From contig NZ_WUQZ01000022.1 in the NCBI RefSeq assembly GCF_009829075.1, positions 1-57,192 of the forward strand: a stretch of DNA of 57,192 nucleotides, written 5' to 3'. Below the pieces are notes generated by a model. That model made no database searches, had not been told where the DNA came from, and saw only the letters and a program-made list of their open reading frames with translations. Source of the DNA: Sphingobacterium composti (GTDB lineage: Bacteria; Bacteroidota; Bacteroidia; Sphingobacteriales; Sphingobacteriaceae). The first letter of the stretch is position 1. Each line of letters begins with the position of its first letter. A program made the position numbers and the translations under genes. This document shows, piece by piece, positions 17,738-29,977 of this stretch.

Positions 17738-18037
17738 TTATTCTTTCGGCTCAACTTCCGATATCACATAGATATCTTCGTTATCCTTTTTCATTTTATA
17801 TTTCTCACGAGCGATACGCTGTATTTCATTGGGATTATATTGCGCATCTTTTATGGATTTCTCTAGATTAATAACTTCAGAAGTGTAAAATTCTTTTTCA
17901 TACTCAAGCTTATTTCGCTCTTTCTGATAACCATATTGCGTAGCAAAATCATATCGATCAAAAAAACACATCCATACCAAGAATGCTACTCCCGCAATTA
18001 GGAATTTATTTTTTACTAATGATACGGCTCTTTCCAT
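17738..18037 (-). CDS. FtsB/DivIC-type septum formation initiator
   Basis: A 99-residue bitopic protein: a short cytoplasmic N-terminus, one membrane segment (residues about 10-27, FLIAGVAFLVWMCFF), then a coiled coil (EYEKEFYTSEVINLEKSIKDAQ) and the FtsB-like motif IQRIAREKYKMKKDNEDIYVI. This architecture is that of FtsB/DivIC, which links FtsL and FtsQ/DivIB in the divisome. It lies downstream of enolase on the same strand, an arrangement kept in many bacteria, but a hairpin between them may separate expression. Confidence 0.85.
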   Translation of the reverse strand: MERAVSLVKNKFLIAGVAFLVWMCFFDRYDFATQYGYQKERNKLEYEKEFYTSEVINLEKSIKDAQYNPNEIQRIAREKYKMKKDNEDIYVISEVEPKE

Positions 18038-18096
18038 GACACAAAAATAGTATTAACTTTTTATATTTCTAATAAAGATATCAATTTTCAGCAAAG

Positions 18097-18128
18097 AAAA
18101 AAAGGAGAAACTTACGTCTCTCCTTTTT
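18097..18128 (-). terminator. Hairpin terminator after enolase
   Basis: Minus-strand stem AAAAAGGAGA/TCTCCTTTTT followed by T-rich sequence, 23 nt past the enolase stop. It would reduce read-through into ftsB. Confidence 0.75.
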
Positions 18129-18150
18129 GATATTCTAAAATAAGTTAAAC

Positions 18151-19455
<1,305 letters not shown>

Positions 19456-19578
19456 TTAATTGGGTTTATGACTATTTAATATACACTTAGTGTATTTCGG
19501 ACACTAATATAGTAATAATACTATTTAATTCAAAAATAACTAAATATTAATAAGTATTAAATACACAACTTAATAAAA

Positions 19579-19650
19579 TTAAAAAAGCCTTCAACCGGGG
19601 AGATTGAAGGCTTCTTAACTAACCAATTATTAACCTAAATTATGAATTAC
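19579..19650 (-). ncRNA. Candidate small RNA / attenuated leader, copy 1
   Basis: On the minus strand the 26-nt segment 19645-19620, TCATAATTTAGGTTAATAAT and then TGGTTA, is followed by a terminator hairpin (stem AAGCCTTCAA/TTGAAGGCTT, 19613-19585) and a T6 tail. Copy 2 at 53632-53702 keeps 24 of 26 nt in the conserved segment but has a hairpin of different sequence. This is the pattern expected of a conserved RNA function in front of a free-to-drift terminator. It is either an independent small RNA or an attenuated leader of eno. Ends are estimated. Confidence 0.6.
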
Positions 19651-19659
19651 TAAAACATA

Positions 19660-19676
19660 TTCAATCCTTGTGCCAA
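19660..19676 (-). promoter_or_regulatory. Sigma-54-like element in front of small RNA copy 1
   Basis: Minus strand TTGGCACAAGGATTGAA: an exact TTGGCAC -24 half and TTGA where TTGC is expected, spaced GG-N10-GA. A similar TTGGAAC-ATTGA element precedes htpG. The predicted RNA would start near 19650. Confidence 0.45.
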
Positions 19677-19741
19677 ACTCAATATGGCAGCTTGTTATTA
19701 ACAAAATTTTAACAATTCCCCTCATCCGAATATTAATTACC

Positions 19742-19749
19742 TACTTTTG
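19742..19749 (+). promoter_or_regulatory. Promoter -7 box of the DEAD-box helicase gene
   Basis: TACTTTTG ends 4 nt before ATG 19754, so transcription would begin at or next to the start codon (leaderless). No clear -33 box. Confidence 0.5.
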
Positions 19750-19753
19750 CGTC

Positions 19754-21061
19754 ATGGAAATCACATCGATACTAAAAAAACTAAAAATAGATGAATTGAA
19801 CAGCATGCAACGAGACACGTTAGAACAATTCAAAAACAACCAAGATTTTGTCTTATTGTCACCTACTGGCTCTGGAAAAACTCTTGCATTTAGTTTATTA
19901 GTATCCAAGCTACTTCAGGGCGACAAATCATTAAAAACACAAGTTTTGATTATCGCGCCTACACGAGAATTGGCCTTACAAATCGAATCTTTTGTTAAAA
20001 AAGTAATTACAGGCTACAAAATTCTGTGCGTCTATGGCGGGCATGATACCAAGATAGAAAGAAATGCACTAAAGGAAACTCCAACTATAATAATTGGAAC
20101 TCCAGGGCGTATTATTTACCATTTAGAACGCAATTACATTTCTACAGCTGATGTGCACACCTTAGTGTTGGATGAGTTTGACAAATCATTAGAACTTGGT
20201 TTTCAAGATCAACTGAAAGAAATTATTGATGCACATCCTAATATAAAACAAAAGATACTGACATCGGCAACAGATTTGGCAGAATTACCTGACTTTGTGA
20301 CATTAGAAAATGTTATTAAGCTAGATAATTTAGACTCAGAAGACAATAAACCCTCACTTACCTATAAAAAGGTGATTTCTCCTGTTCAATATAAGTTGAG
20401 GACACTTTTTAATTTATTATGTATGCTGGGAGAACAAAAAATTCTAATTTTTTGTAATCATAGAGAAGCAGTAGATCATATTTCAGAACTCCTTGATGAC
20501 AGAGACTTGATACATGATGTCTTTCATGGAGGATTAGAACAGCGTGATAGAGAATTATCGATATTAAAGTTTAGAAATAATAGCAACCGAATCTTATTGA
20601 CTACAGATTTGGCAGCCCGCGGATTGGATATTCCGGAAATTGATGTGATTATTCATTATCAATTACCGAGTAAAGAAGATGCTTTTATTCATCGAAACGG
20701 CCGTACCGCACGTATGCATGCCAAAGGAGAAGTAATTGTAATACTCAAACCTGACGATGATTTCCCTTATTTACCAGAAAACACAGAAGAAATTAAGGTT
20801 GAAGAGAATTTGAATCTTCCAAATAACACACCCTATTCCACTTTGTACATTAATGCAGGTAAAAAAGATAAAGTCAATAAAATTGATATCGTAGGTTATA
20901 TCTTAAAATTGGATGGCGTGAAAAAAGATGATATTGGTGTCATTGAAGTTAAGGATAAAGACGCCTATATCGCTGTGAAAAGACATGTAGCCTCTATAAT
21001 CATTAAAGATGGTAGCAATGGAAAGATAAAAGGCAATAAAATTAAATTTATCCGAACATAA
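19754..21061 (+). CDS. DEAD-box RNA helicase (DbpA-like)
   Basis: I place the start at ATG 19754 (MEITSILKKLKIDELN, 435 residues): the open frame runs back to 19670, but that part has no family match and lies upstream of the predicted transcription start. Helicase motifs: SPTGSGKT (I), PTRELALQI (Ia), GTPGRI (Ib), LDEFDKS (II, DEFD instead of DEAD), TSAT (III), and HRNGRTARM (VI). A C-terminal ~75-residue domain resembles the DbpA RNA-binding domain, which targets 23S rRNA during 50S assembly. Specificity here is inferred. Confidence 0.9.
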   Translation: MEITSILKKLKIDELNSMQRDTLEQFKNNQDFVLLSPTGSGKTLAFSLLVSKLLQGDKSLKTQVLIIAPTRELALQIESFVKKVITGYKILCVYGGHDTKIERNALKETPTIIIGTPGRIIYHLERNYISTADVHTLVLDEFDKSLELGFQDQLKEIIDAHPNIKQKILTSATDLAELPDFVTLENVIKLDNLDSEDNKPSLTYKKVISPVQYKLRTLFNLLCMLGEQKILIFCNHREAVDHISELLDDRDLIHDVFHGGLEQRDRELSILKFRNNSNRILLTTDLAARGLDIPEIDVIIHYQLPSKEDAFIHRNGRTARMHAKGEVIVILKPDDDFPYLPENTEEIKVEENLNLPNNTPYSTLYINAGKKDKVNKIDIVGYILKLDGVKKDDIGVIEVKDKDAYIAVKRHVASIIIKDGSNGKIKGNKIKFIRT

Positions 21062-21072
21062 GAAGATATTAA

Positions 21073-21144
21073 ATTGTCATGTTGAGACTTGACGAAACAT
21101 TCGAAGTCAATTCTTCCATACTTCATCAACAATCAGCATGATAA
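21073..21144. repeat. Dispersed palindromic intergenic repeat, copy 2 (degenerate)
   Basis: Imperfect inverted arms ATTGTCATGTTGAGACTTGACGAA (21073 onward) and the complement of CTTCATCAACAATCAGCATGATAAT. It shares the TGTCATG-TGA core of copies 1 and 3 and lies between the convergent helicase and sigma-operon genes. Confidence 0.55.
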
Positions 21145-21153
21145 TCAATTGAA

Positions 21154-21504
21154 TTATTTAAAAATATTCCTGAGATCCATTTTTGACAAACCCCATAATT
21201 TATTGGCAAAAAGTACAATCATAACTACATAAAACAATTGTATCCCAGAATTTAGCTTCTCCTGCAAATCCGAATTAGGAATCAATTCATTCAAATTCTT
21301 AGACATCAGATAATTGATTAAAAATCCTAGGATAATTCCTGCAAGAAAACATACGTGACTAAAAAATTTATATTTCTCAGCAGCTTTTTTCTTTATTTCA
21401 TCTTCCTGAATTTTTTGCAACATATTGTCTTCAAAATCAGCAAAGGGCAATTCTAATTTGCTATAAGAAAGCAATTCTTTCATTTTATTATCTTGCAATT
21501 CCAT
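21154..21504 (-). CDS. Membrane protein coupled to an ECF sigma factor (possible anti-sigma)
   Basis: A 116-residue protein: a charged cytoplasmic N-terminus (residues 1-47, ELPFADFEDNMLQKIQEDEIKKKA), a membrane segment at about 48-67, an outer loop, and a second segment at about 90-105. The start at 21504 overlaps the sigma gene by 17 nt; an internal ATG at 21483 would leave a 4-nt gap. It has no HxxxCxxC zinc anti-sigma motif. Position directly after a sigma gene suggests it restrains that factor, but no sequence match supports this. Confidence 0.6.
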   Translation of the reverse strand: MELQDNKMKELLSYSKLELPFADFEDNMLQKIQEDEIKKKAAEKYKFFSHVCFLAGIILGFLINYLMSKNLNELIPNSDLQEKLNSGIQLFYVVMIVLFANKLWGLSKMDLRNIFK

Positions 21505-22060
21505 AATGCTCTCCTTTCATTATTTTGGACATAACAGCATATAAATGCTTGCGTCCTCGGTAAAGTATAGTCTTAATATTCGTCTCTGTCCAGCCTGTAA
21601 TTTGTCGTACTTCTTGTAAACTTAATTCCTCTAAATAAAATAATCGCAAAGTCAAAGCTTCATTTGCGGGAATTTTTAGTAGTGCATCCTGCACTAAGAA
21701 TTCTCTTTCCTTCTTTTCCAAAATATGAAATGCTGTCTCATCAAAAGCATAATCATGTACTTCCAAATCAAACTCCTGCACTTTACTTTTTATCTTTCGC
21801 AAGGCACCAAATGCGCAATTTACGACTATACGATACAGCCAAGTACTAAATTTTGATTCGTTCTTAAAATTTTTCAAAGATTGATAACAAATAATAAAAG
21901 CATCCTGCACAATTTCTTCAGCAAGATGCTCTTGCTTGACAATGGATATTGCCACCGAATACGCCATGTCTTTATATGTCTCCAAAAAATATTTGAAAGC
22001 ATGTAAATCCCCAGCTAATACTTTTTCGATGTAAAGTTTATCCATTATATTATTCCTCAA
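21488..22060 (-). CDS. ECF-type RNA polymerase sigma factor
   Basis: A 190-residue sigma-70-family factor without region 1. Region 2 is clear (FLETYKDMAYSVAISIVKQEHLAEEIVQDAFIICYQSLKNFKNESKFSTWLYRIVVNCA) and region 4 ends as LRLFYLEELSLQEVRQITGWTETNIKTILYRGRKHL. The start may be ATG 22060 or the internal ATG 22045 (MDKLYIEKV); the first overlaps the upstream membrane-protein gene by 11 nt. It is the middle gene of a three-gene leftward operon. Confidence 0.92.
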   Translation of the reverse strand: MRNNIMDKLYIEKVLAGDLHAFKYFLETYKDMAYSVAISIVKQEHLAEEIVQDAFIICYQSLKNFKNESKFSTWLYRIVVNCAFGALRKIKSKVQEFDLEVHDYAFDETAFHILEKKEREFLVQDALLKIPANEALTLRLFYLEELSLQEVRQITGWTETNIKTILYRGRKHLYAVMSKIMKGEHYGIAR

Positions 22061-22373
22061 TAGAGTCCTTTTTGTCGAATTGTTGCGCTACTATTAATCC
22101 TATCCCAGTTGAAATAACTATAACTCCTACTACAATTACCCCATTTATATTTAAACTTTGGAAAGTATTTAAAATACCTACAATTAAAGCCCCGATTCCT
22201 GTACCCAACATCACTATTCCAGGTTTTTGCCAATCTGATTTTTCTATCTTCTCATTAATATCATAAACCTTAGGTTGCATCAATGTTTTATATTTCATAA
22301 TAAAATAAATTGATAAGACAATCATTGTAAAAAACCCTAAACATATGAGGGCGACCATAGTTTCCTTTTCCAT
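22050..22373 (-). CDS. DUF6249-like membrane protein
   Basis: A 107-residue protein with three membrane segments (about residues 5-26, 51-70, 76-96) and short charged termini. The pattern W-Q-K-P-G-I-V-M-L-G-T-G-I-G-A resembles DUF6249 proteins, which in Bacteroidota often precede ECF sigma genes. It is first in the operon and overlaps the sigma gene. It may belong to the signalling module; its function is unknown. Confidence 0.6.
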   Translation of the reverse strand: MEKETMVALICLGFFTMIVLSIYFIMKYKTLMQPKVYDINEKIEKSDWQKPGIVMLGTGIGALIVGILNTFQSLNINGVIVVGVIVISTGIGLIVAQQFDKKDSIEE

Positions 22374-22431
22374 AACTTCTTCTTTTTATTAGATTAGTTG
22401 CATTAAGAATGCAGAAGGTTACAATTAAAAT

Positions 22432-22464
22432 AAAAAAAGCATCTTACTTTATGTAAAACGCTTT
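22432..22464 (-). terminator. Imperfect terminator after coaD
   Basis: Minus-strand AAAGCGTTTTAC-ATAAA-GTAAGATGCTTT with mismatches, followed by a T7 run, 21 nt past the coaD stop. Confidence 0.6.
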
Positions 22465-22484
22465 ATATCAATATTTTTATTTTT

Positions 22485-22949
22485 TTATTTTATATACTTT
22501 AAAACTTCCGGAGGCACTAAAGTATCAACAGTTCCGCCGTTTGCCAAAATATCCCGAACTATAGTCGAAGAAATATGTGATAATCCTGTACGAGCTAACA
22601 AGAAATAAGTATCAATTTCAGGTGCAAGAATAAGGTTATTCTGTGCAATAGCATTTTCAAAATCCAAATCCGTGGCATTACGAAGTCCGCGCAAAATAAA
22701 TTGCGACCCAACTTTTTGGCAATAGTCCACTGTCAACCCCGTAAACGTATCAACAACAATTTTGGATTCATTCGTATATAATTCGCTTATCGCAGCTTTT
22801 CTCGTTTCAAAATCCATTAAGCCTTTCTTAGCAGAATTGACACCAATGGCAATATAGATTTTATCAAAAAGTGTCAATGCTCTATCCACCAAATCCTTGT
22901 GTGCATGGGTAAAAGGGTCAAATGAACCTGGAAAAACTGCTATTTTCAT
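22485..22949 (-). CDS. coaD: Phosphopantetheine adenylyltransferase
   Basis: A 154-residue nucleotidyltransferase that makes dephospho-CoA from 4'-phosphopantetheine and ATP. The N-terminal PGSFDPFTHAH holds the TxGH-type nucleotide motif, here Thr14-His-Ala-His17 with Gly replaced by Ala; FILRGLRNATDLDFE and the ATP-phosphate motif ISSTIVR are intact. It follows rsmD by 3 nt, an arrangement seen throughout Bacteroidota and in many other bacteria. Confidence 0.95.
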   Translation of the reverse strand: MKIAVFPGSFDPFTHAHKDLVDRALTLFDKIYIAIGVNSAKKGLMDFETRKAAISELYTNESKIVVDTFTGLTVDYCQKVGSQFILRGLRNATDLDFENAIAQNNLILAPEIDTYFLLARTGLSHISSTIVRDILANGGTVDTLVPPEVLKYIK

Positions 22950-22952
22950 AAT

Positions 22953-23486
22953 CTATTTGTTTTGATAAAAACTAAATGATGAATTTCCATATTTGCGTGT
23001 TTCTACAAAGAAAGGATGATCGACCAATTGACGCATGGATGGATGCTCTACTACTAATATACCACCTTCTTTCAACAATCCATTATCCAAAATCATCTGC
23101 GGTAACTGAGGTAGTTGTCCTACATCATAAGGGGGGTCAGCAAATATAAATTCGTAACTTTTTTTGCAAGAAGACACAAATTTAAAAACATCTGCTTTTC
23201 GAGTTGAAATATTCAAATCATATTGTTTTGCAATATCCTTTACATAAAACAAGCATTTGCTATGAATATCTACCGCATCCACTTCTTTCACGCCTCGCGA
23301 TGCTAATTCAAAGGAAATATTTCCTGTTCCACAAAACAAATCCAAACAACTAATATCTTCCCAATCTAGCTGATGTTGCAAAATATTAAACAATGCTTCC
23401 TTAGCTATATCAGTAGTTGGGCGAACTGGCAAATTTGTGGGTGGATGTAATCGAATACCACCAATCCTACCTCCTATTATTCGCAT
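22953..23486 (-). CDS. rsmD: 16S rRNA (guanine-966-N2)-methyltransferase RsmD
   Basis: A 177-residue Rossmann methyltransferase. MRIIGGRIGGIRL, the PTTDIAKEALFNIL substrate segment, the SAM motif LDLFCGTGNISFELASRG and the catalytic DPPYD are all present. It methylates G966 of 16S rRNA during 30S assembly. It overlaps the DUF3822 gene by 10 nt and precedes coaD, suggesting one transcript. Confidence 0.95.
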   Translation of the reverse strand: MRIIGGRIGGIRLHPPTNLPVRPTTDIAKEALFNILQHQLDWEDISCLDLFCGTGNISFELASRGVKEVDAVDIHSKCLFYVKDIAKQYDLNISTRKADVFKFVSSCKKSYEFIFADPPYDVGQLPQLPQMILDNGLLKEGGILVVEHPSMRQLVDHPFFVETRKYGNSSFSFYQNK

Positions 23487-24271
23487 ATCGATAAATCGGC
23501 TAGTGTATTTAAGTTCTTTATGGCATGCGATACTTTACTATTATGTGATTTCCAATTGTAGGTTGAATTCATTTCTTCCAACTGTTTGGTATACTTTGAT
23601 AATCTCACTCCCCATTCAGAATCTTTTGTTGCACCACTCAACATTATTTTTTGAACTTTCCCTTCAATCGCAAAATTCTTCATGATACAAAGAACATAAT
23701 ATGCCAAGTCATCAGGGTTTTGAATTTCAAATGTATTATAGATGCGAATTTCACTATTCACAAAAAGAAAAATATCAGCTTGATTACCGTAAATATGCAC
23801 AGTAAGCAACTCTAATGCATAATCAATATTTCTAAATGCTTGACCTAATACCGCTGAAAAACTTGGCAATATAATAGCCATTGGAAATATATTCTTCCAT
23901 CGATTTAGTAAAGTAGATTCAATTTGATATAATGCAGTCACACCTTGACTTTCGATTTCAGTAAATTCAATCCTTTCTTCTCGCGTATCTAAAAAGTAAT
24001 CCTTATATAAATCCAACTCTCTAATATCAAATACCTCTGTCGGGATCCAAATCAAACTTTGATGTGGCAAACTAACATACACCCTCTCAAAAGGCATACT
24101 TAGCATTTTTGTAGCTTCCAACGAAGGCTTTTCATTATCATAAGTGATATAGACCAACACATCCATTTCAGGACCTATTACGACTAAATGATCTCTAAAT
24201 AAATCACTCTGCACATACAAGGTATATGATGGTATATAATGTAAATGAAAATCTCCCGATATGTAGTTCAT
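23477..24271 (-). CDS. DUF3822 family protein
   Basis: A 264-residue cytoplasmic protein with an actin/ASKHA-like pattern in two halves: an N-terminal beta-rich half (LHYIPSYTLYVQSDLFRDHLVVIGPEM) and a C-terminal half with VHIYGNQADIFLFVNSEIRIYNTFEIQNPDDLAYYVLCIMKNF and a KIMLSGATKDSE strand-loop. DUF3822 is found almost only in Bacteroidota, next to rsmD and coaD as here. Its role is unknown. Confidence 0.85.
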   Translation of the reverse strand: MNYISGDFHLHYIPSYTLYVQSDLFRDHLVVIGPEMDVLVYITYDNEKPSLEATKMLSMPFERVYVSLPHQSLIWIPTEVFDIRELDLYKDYFLDTREERIEFTEIESQGVTALYQIESTLLNRWKNIFPMAIILPSFSAVLGQAFRNIDYALELLTVHIYGNQADIFLFVNSEIRIYNTFEIQNPDDLAYYVLCIMKNFAIEGKVQKIMLSGATKDSEWGVRLSKYTKQLEEMNSTYNWKSHNSKVSHAIKNLNTLADLSICE

Positions 24272-24358
24272 GTATAAAAGTGCTTATGAAACAGACTCCA
24301 ACAGTGTGCCCTCAGAACAAAATTAGCTTTTAGAATTGAATTGACAAACCTTTTTGAA

Positions 24359-24366
24359 TAACTTTG
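24359..24366 (+). promoter_or_regulatory. Promoter -7 box of the RecD-like helicase gene
   Basis: TAACTTTG with ATTG (24335-24338) 20 nt upstream fits the -33/-7 pattern. It overlaps the first possible TTG codon (24364), favouring GTG 24370 as start and a leaderless or near-leaderless mRNA. Confidence 0.5.
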
Positions 24367-24369
24367 AAT

Positions 24370-25788
24370 GTGCATATAAAAAATTTACTATTACAACAAT
24401 TTTTATGGTCACCCACTGCCCAACAAGAGCAAGTTTTTAGGTTATTGGCTGATTACCTACACACTTTTTCCCCTCAATCCTGCTTTATCTTGAAAGGCTA
24501 TGCAGGCACTGGTAAAACCACTATTATTTCTGCTTTAGTCAATTCCTTATCTCGATTGAATAAACGAGCTGTCCTATTGGCACCTACAGGTCGTGCAGCT
24601 AAAGTAATGAGTTCTTATTCGGGTCGTAAAGCCTTAACCATCCACAAAAAAATATACCGAAAAAAAAATGCGACATCGTTGCAAATGGATTTTGACTTAG
24701 GTGAAAATCTGCACGAAGACACCTTGTTCATTGTCGATGAAGCGTCCATGATTACGACCGAAGGTTTTACACTTTATTCAAATGGACTGTTAAGCGACCT
24801 GATACAATACGTTAAATCTGGACAAAATTGCACCTTAATGTTGGTCGGCGATACTGCACAGTTACCGCCTGTAGGTTTGGATTATAGCCCTGCGCTTGAT
24901 ATTGAGTACATCAATACGGAATTTAACCTTGAAGTCTTTACCTACGAAATGACGGATGTTGTTCGCCAAGATAAAGGTTCTGGCATTCTATACAATGCGA
25001 CCAAAATACGTAATGAGATAAAACTCGATGATGAATCACCAACTTATACTTTTCCAAAATTCGTAACACAAGGTTTTAAAGATATTTTCAGAATGAATGG
25101 AGATCGTCTTATAGAAGGACTACATTATGCTTACGACAAGTATGATATCGAAAATTGTATGGTCATCTGTCGTTCCAATAAATCCGCTAACCTATACAAC
25201 AAGCATATCCGCAATCAGATACTTTTTCGAGAAGAAGAAATCACAGGTGGCGATATGATAATGATTGTAAAAAACAATTATTATTGGCTACAGCAGCATG
25301 ATGAAAAACATACAGGTTTCATTGCCAATGGTGATATGGCTGTTATCAAGAAGGTAAGTAATATCCACGAAATGCATGGCTATCGCTTTGCAGATTTGTA
25401 TCTGGAATTCATGGATAATAATGAAGGGGACGCTATTCGTTGTCGGGTATTACTCGATAGTTTACATGTGGATGCTGCGCAATTGCCTTATGAGGATCAA
25501 CAAAAACTTTATCAATCTATAGCACAGGATTATGAAGATATTTCCACGAAAAAAGACCGTATGGAAGCCATCAAAAAAGACCCTTATTACAATGCTTTGC
25601 AAATAAAATTCGCTTACGCTATCACTTGTCATAAAGCACAAGGTGGACAGTGGCCTTTGGTATTTGTGGATCAAGGATATATGACCGACGAAATGCTCAA
25701 TACAGAATTTCTGCGCTGGTTGTACACAGGCATCACACGTGCTACTAAGGAACTATTCTTGGTTAATTTTAATGAGAAGTTTTATTAA
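24370..25788 (+). CDS. RecD-like ATP-dependent DNA helicase
   Basis: About 472 residues, superfamily 1B. Walker A GYAGTGKTT, motif Ia APTGRAAKVM, Walker B FIVDEASMI, motif III LVGDTAQLPPVG, and C-terminal UvrD_C_2 motifs (FAYAITCHKAQGGQW, LYTGITRATKELFLV) are intact. The frame has no ATG near its start; TTG 24364 sits inside the promoter box, so I prefer GTG 24370. It lacks the N-terminal domains of RecD2. This short form stands divergent to the DUF3822-rsmD-coaD operon. Role in repair or replication restart is inferred. Confidence 0.88.
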   Translation: MHIKNLLLQQFLWSPTAQQEQVFRLLADYLHTFSPQSCFILKGYAGTGKTTIISALVNSLSRLNKRAVLLAPTGRAAKVMSSYSGRKALTIHKKIYRKKNATSLQMDFDLGENLHEDTLFIVDEASMITTEGFTLYSNGLLSDLIQYVKSGQNCTLMLVGDTAQLPPVGLDYSPALDIEYINTEFNLEVFTYEMTDVVRQDKGSGILYNATKIRNEIKLDDESPTYTFPKFVTQGFKDIFRMNGDRLIEGLHYAYDKYDIENCMVICRSNKSANLYNKHIRNQILFREEEITGGDMIMIVKNNYYWLQQHDEKHTGFIANGDMAVIKKVSNIHEMHGYRFADLYLEFMDNNEGDAIRCRVLLDSLHVDAAQLPYEDQQKLYQSIAQDYEDISTKKDRMEAIKKDPYYNALQIKFAYAITCHKAQGGQWPLVFVDQGYMTDEMLNTEFLRWLYTGITRATKELFLVNFNEKFY

Positions 25789-25807
25789 ACTGACAATGTT
25801 AAGGAGT

Positions 25808-25888
25808 TGTCATGTCGACCGAAGAAGTATCTAAACACAATTATCAATTCTTCATCAACCACAGACTTCTCCTGACGTCGAAGTGACG
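25808..25888. repeat. Dispersed palindromic intergenic repeat, copy 3
   Basis: Inverted arms TGTCATGTCGACCGAAGAAG (25808 onward) and the complement of CTTCTCCTGACGTCGAAGTGACG (to 25888). It shares the GTCATnTCGAC and GGAGAAxTCT blocks with copy 1 and lies between convergent genes. Confidence 0.7.
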
Positions 25889-25894
25889 ATTAAC

Positions 25895-25923
25895 AAAAAA
25901 GCCACATCATATGACATGGCTTT
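25895..25923 (-). terminator. Intrinsic terminator of the beta-galactosidase gene
   Basis: Minus-strand AAAGCCATGTCATATGATGTGGCTTT plus T tail. The inner pairs are G-T wobbles only on the minus strand, which fixes its direction. Confidence 0.8.
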
Positions 25924-25945
25924 CTGCAAAAATTAAACTATTTGA

Positions 25946-29095
<3,150 letters not shown>

Positions 29096-29274
29096 TTAGT
29101 TTAGTTGATTATCCTTCAAACATAAACAAAATCGTTTGAAATAAAAATATTTAATATTTAAGAAATATTAAATAACAAAATATTTACAAACCACATAATT
29201 ACCAACAAATAAAAATAACGAGTTAAAATAAATAACCTAATTAATTAGTATATTTAAACAACAATTATCAAATC

Positions 29275-29931
29275 ATGAATAAACAAAATTTACTAGGTCT
29301 TATAGTTTTTCTATTTACTAATTGTCATTCTCAAGATTGTCCCAAAAATATTAATCAATTGCCCATGTACGGTAAAATTGAAAAATGCCAAGAACAAATA
29401 AATTCTGACATTAAATTCATAAATGAGATTGATAAAAGTTTTAAATCTAGAGTCGAGGCTGCAAAAGAACATACTAAATTAGCTTGGGAATATTTTTATA
29501 AACAAGATTATGAAACGTCTATGAAAAGATTCAACCAAGCATGGCTCATTGATTCCACGTATTACGAATCCTATTGGGGATTTGCTAACATAATAGGCAT
29601 TAAAGGCAATCCCACTGAAGCTTTAACATATTTCGAGTTGGCAAAAAAATATAATCCTTCAAGTGCAAATTTTCACCTTTCAATGGCTTCTGCTCAATCA
29701 CATATCTATCAGTCTAATAAAGACCAAAAACTATTAGATGATATAATTAAAGAACTAAAAACAGGTTTGGCATTAGACAGTATAAATGGAAAAATATACG
29801 AAATGCTCGCAATCAGCTATTTTTATAAAAAAGACATAGTCGAAGCAAAAAAGCACTTACAGAAAGCAGAAAATATTCAAGATTTTTCTGTGAATAATGA
29901 ATTTAAAAGAATGCTGGAAAGTATAAAATAA
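29275..29931 (+). CDS. TPR-repeat secreted protein
   Basis: A 218-residue protein with an N-terminal hydrophobic signal (LLGLIVFLFTNC; Cys17 could be a lipobox, C-H-S-Q context). Residues 60-205 form about four tetratricopeptide-like helix pairs (AWEYFYKQDYETSMKRFNQAWLID, ANIIGIKGNPTEALTYFELAKKYNPS, MLAISYFYKKDIVEAKKHLQKAE). TPR folds bind proteins; partner unknown. Single gene with its own 3' hairpin. Confidence 0.7.
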   Translation: MNKQNLLGLIVFLFTNCHSQDCPKNINQLPMYGKIEKCQEQINSDIKFINEIDKSFKSRVEAAKEHTKLAWEYFYKQDYETSMKRFNQAWLIDSTYYESYWGFANIIGIKGNPTEALTYFELAKKYNPSSANFHLSMASAQSHIYQSNKDQKLLDDIIKELKTGLALDSINGKIYEMLAISYFYKKDIVEAKKHLQKAENIQDFSVNNEFKRMLESIK

Positions 29932-29953
29932 GCGACTTTAATAAGTCGCCTTT
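29932..29953 (+). terminator. Terminator between convergent genes
   Basis: GCGACTT-TAAT-AAGTCGC followed by CTTTG; modest T tail. It serves the TPR gene and perhaps the SDR gene from the other side. Confidence 0.5.
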
Positions 29954-29977
29954 GTATATTATAAATTGTATATAAAG

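Noticed and set aside
19641..19652. Tiny plus-strand ORFs beginning at the conserved ATTATGA (MNY; MRTQKYKI at 53698)
   Set aside because: Their shared ATGA lies in the box that is conserved because of the minus-strand RNA; promoter, wobble pairs and T tracts all point to the minus strand.
19670..19753. Extended N-terminus of the DEAD-box helicase
   Set aside because: Hydrophobic, no family similarity, and upstream of the TACTTTTG promoter box.
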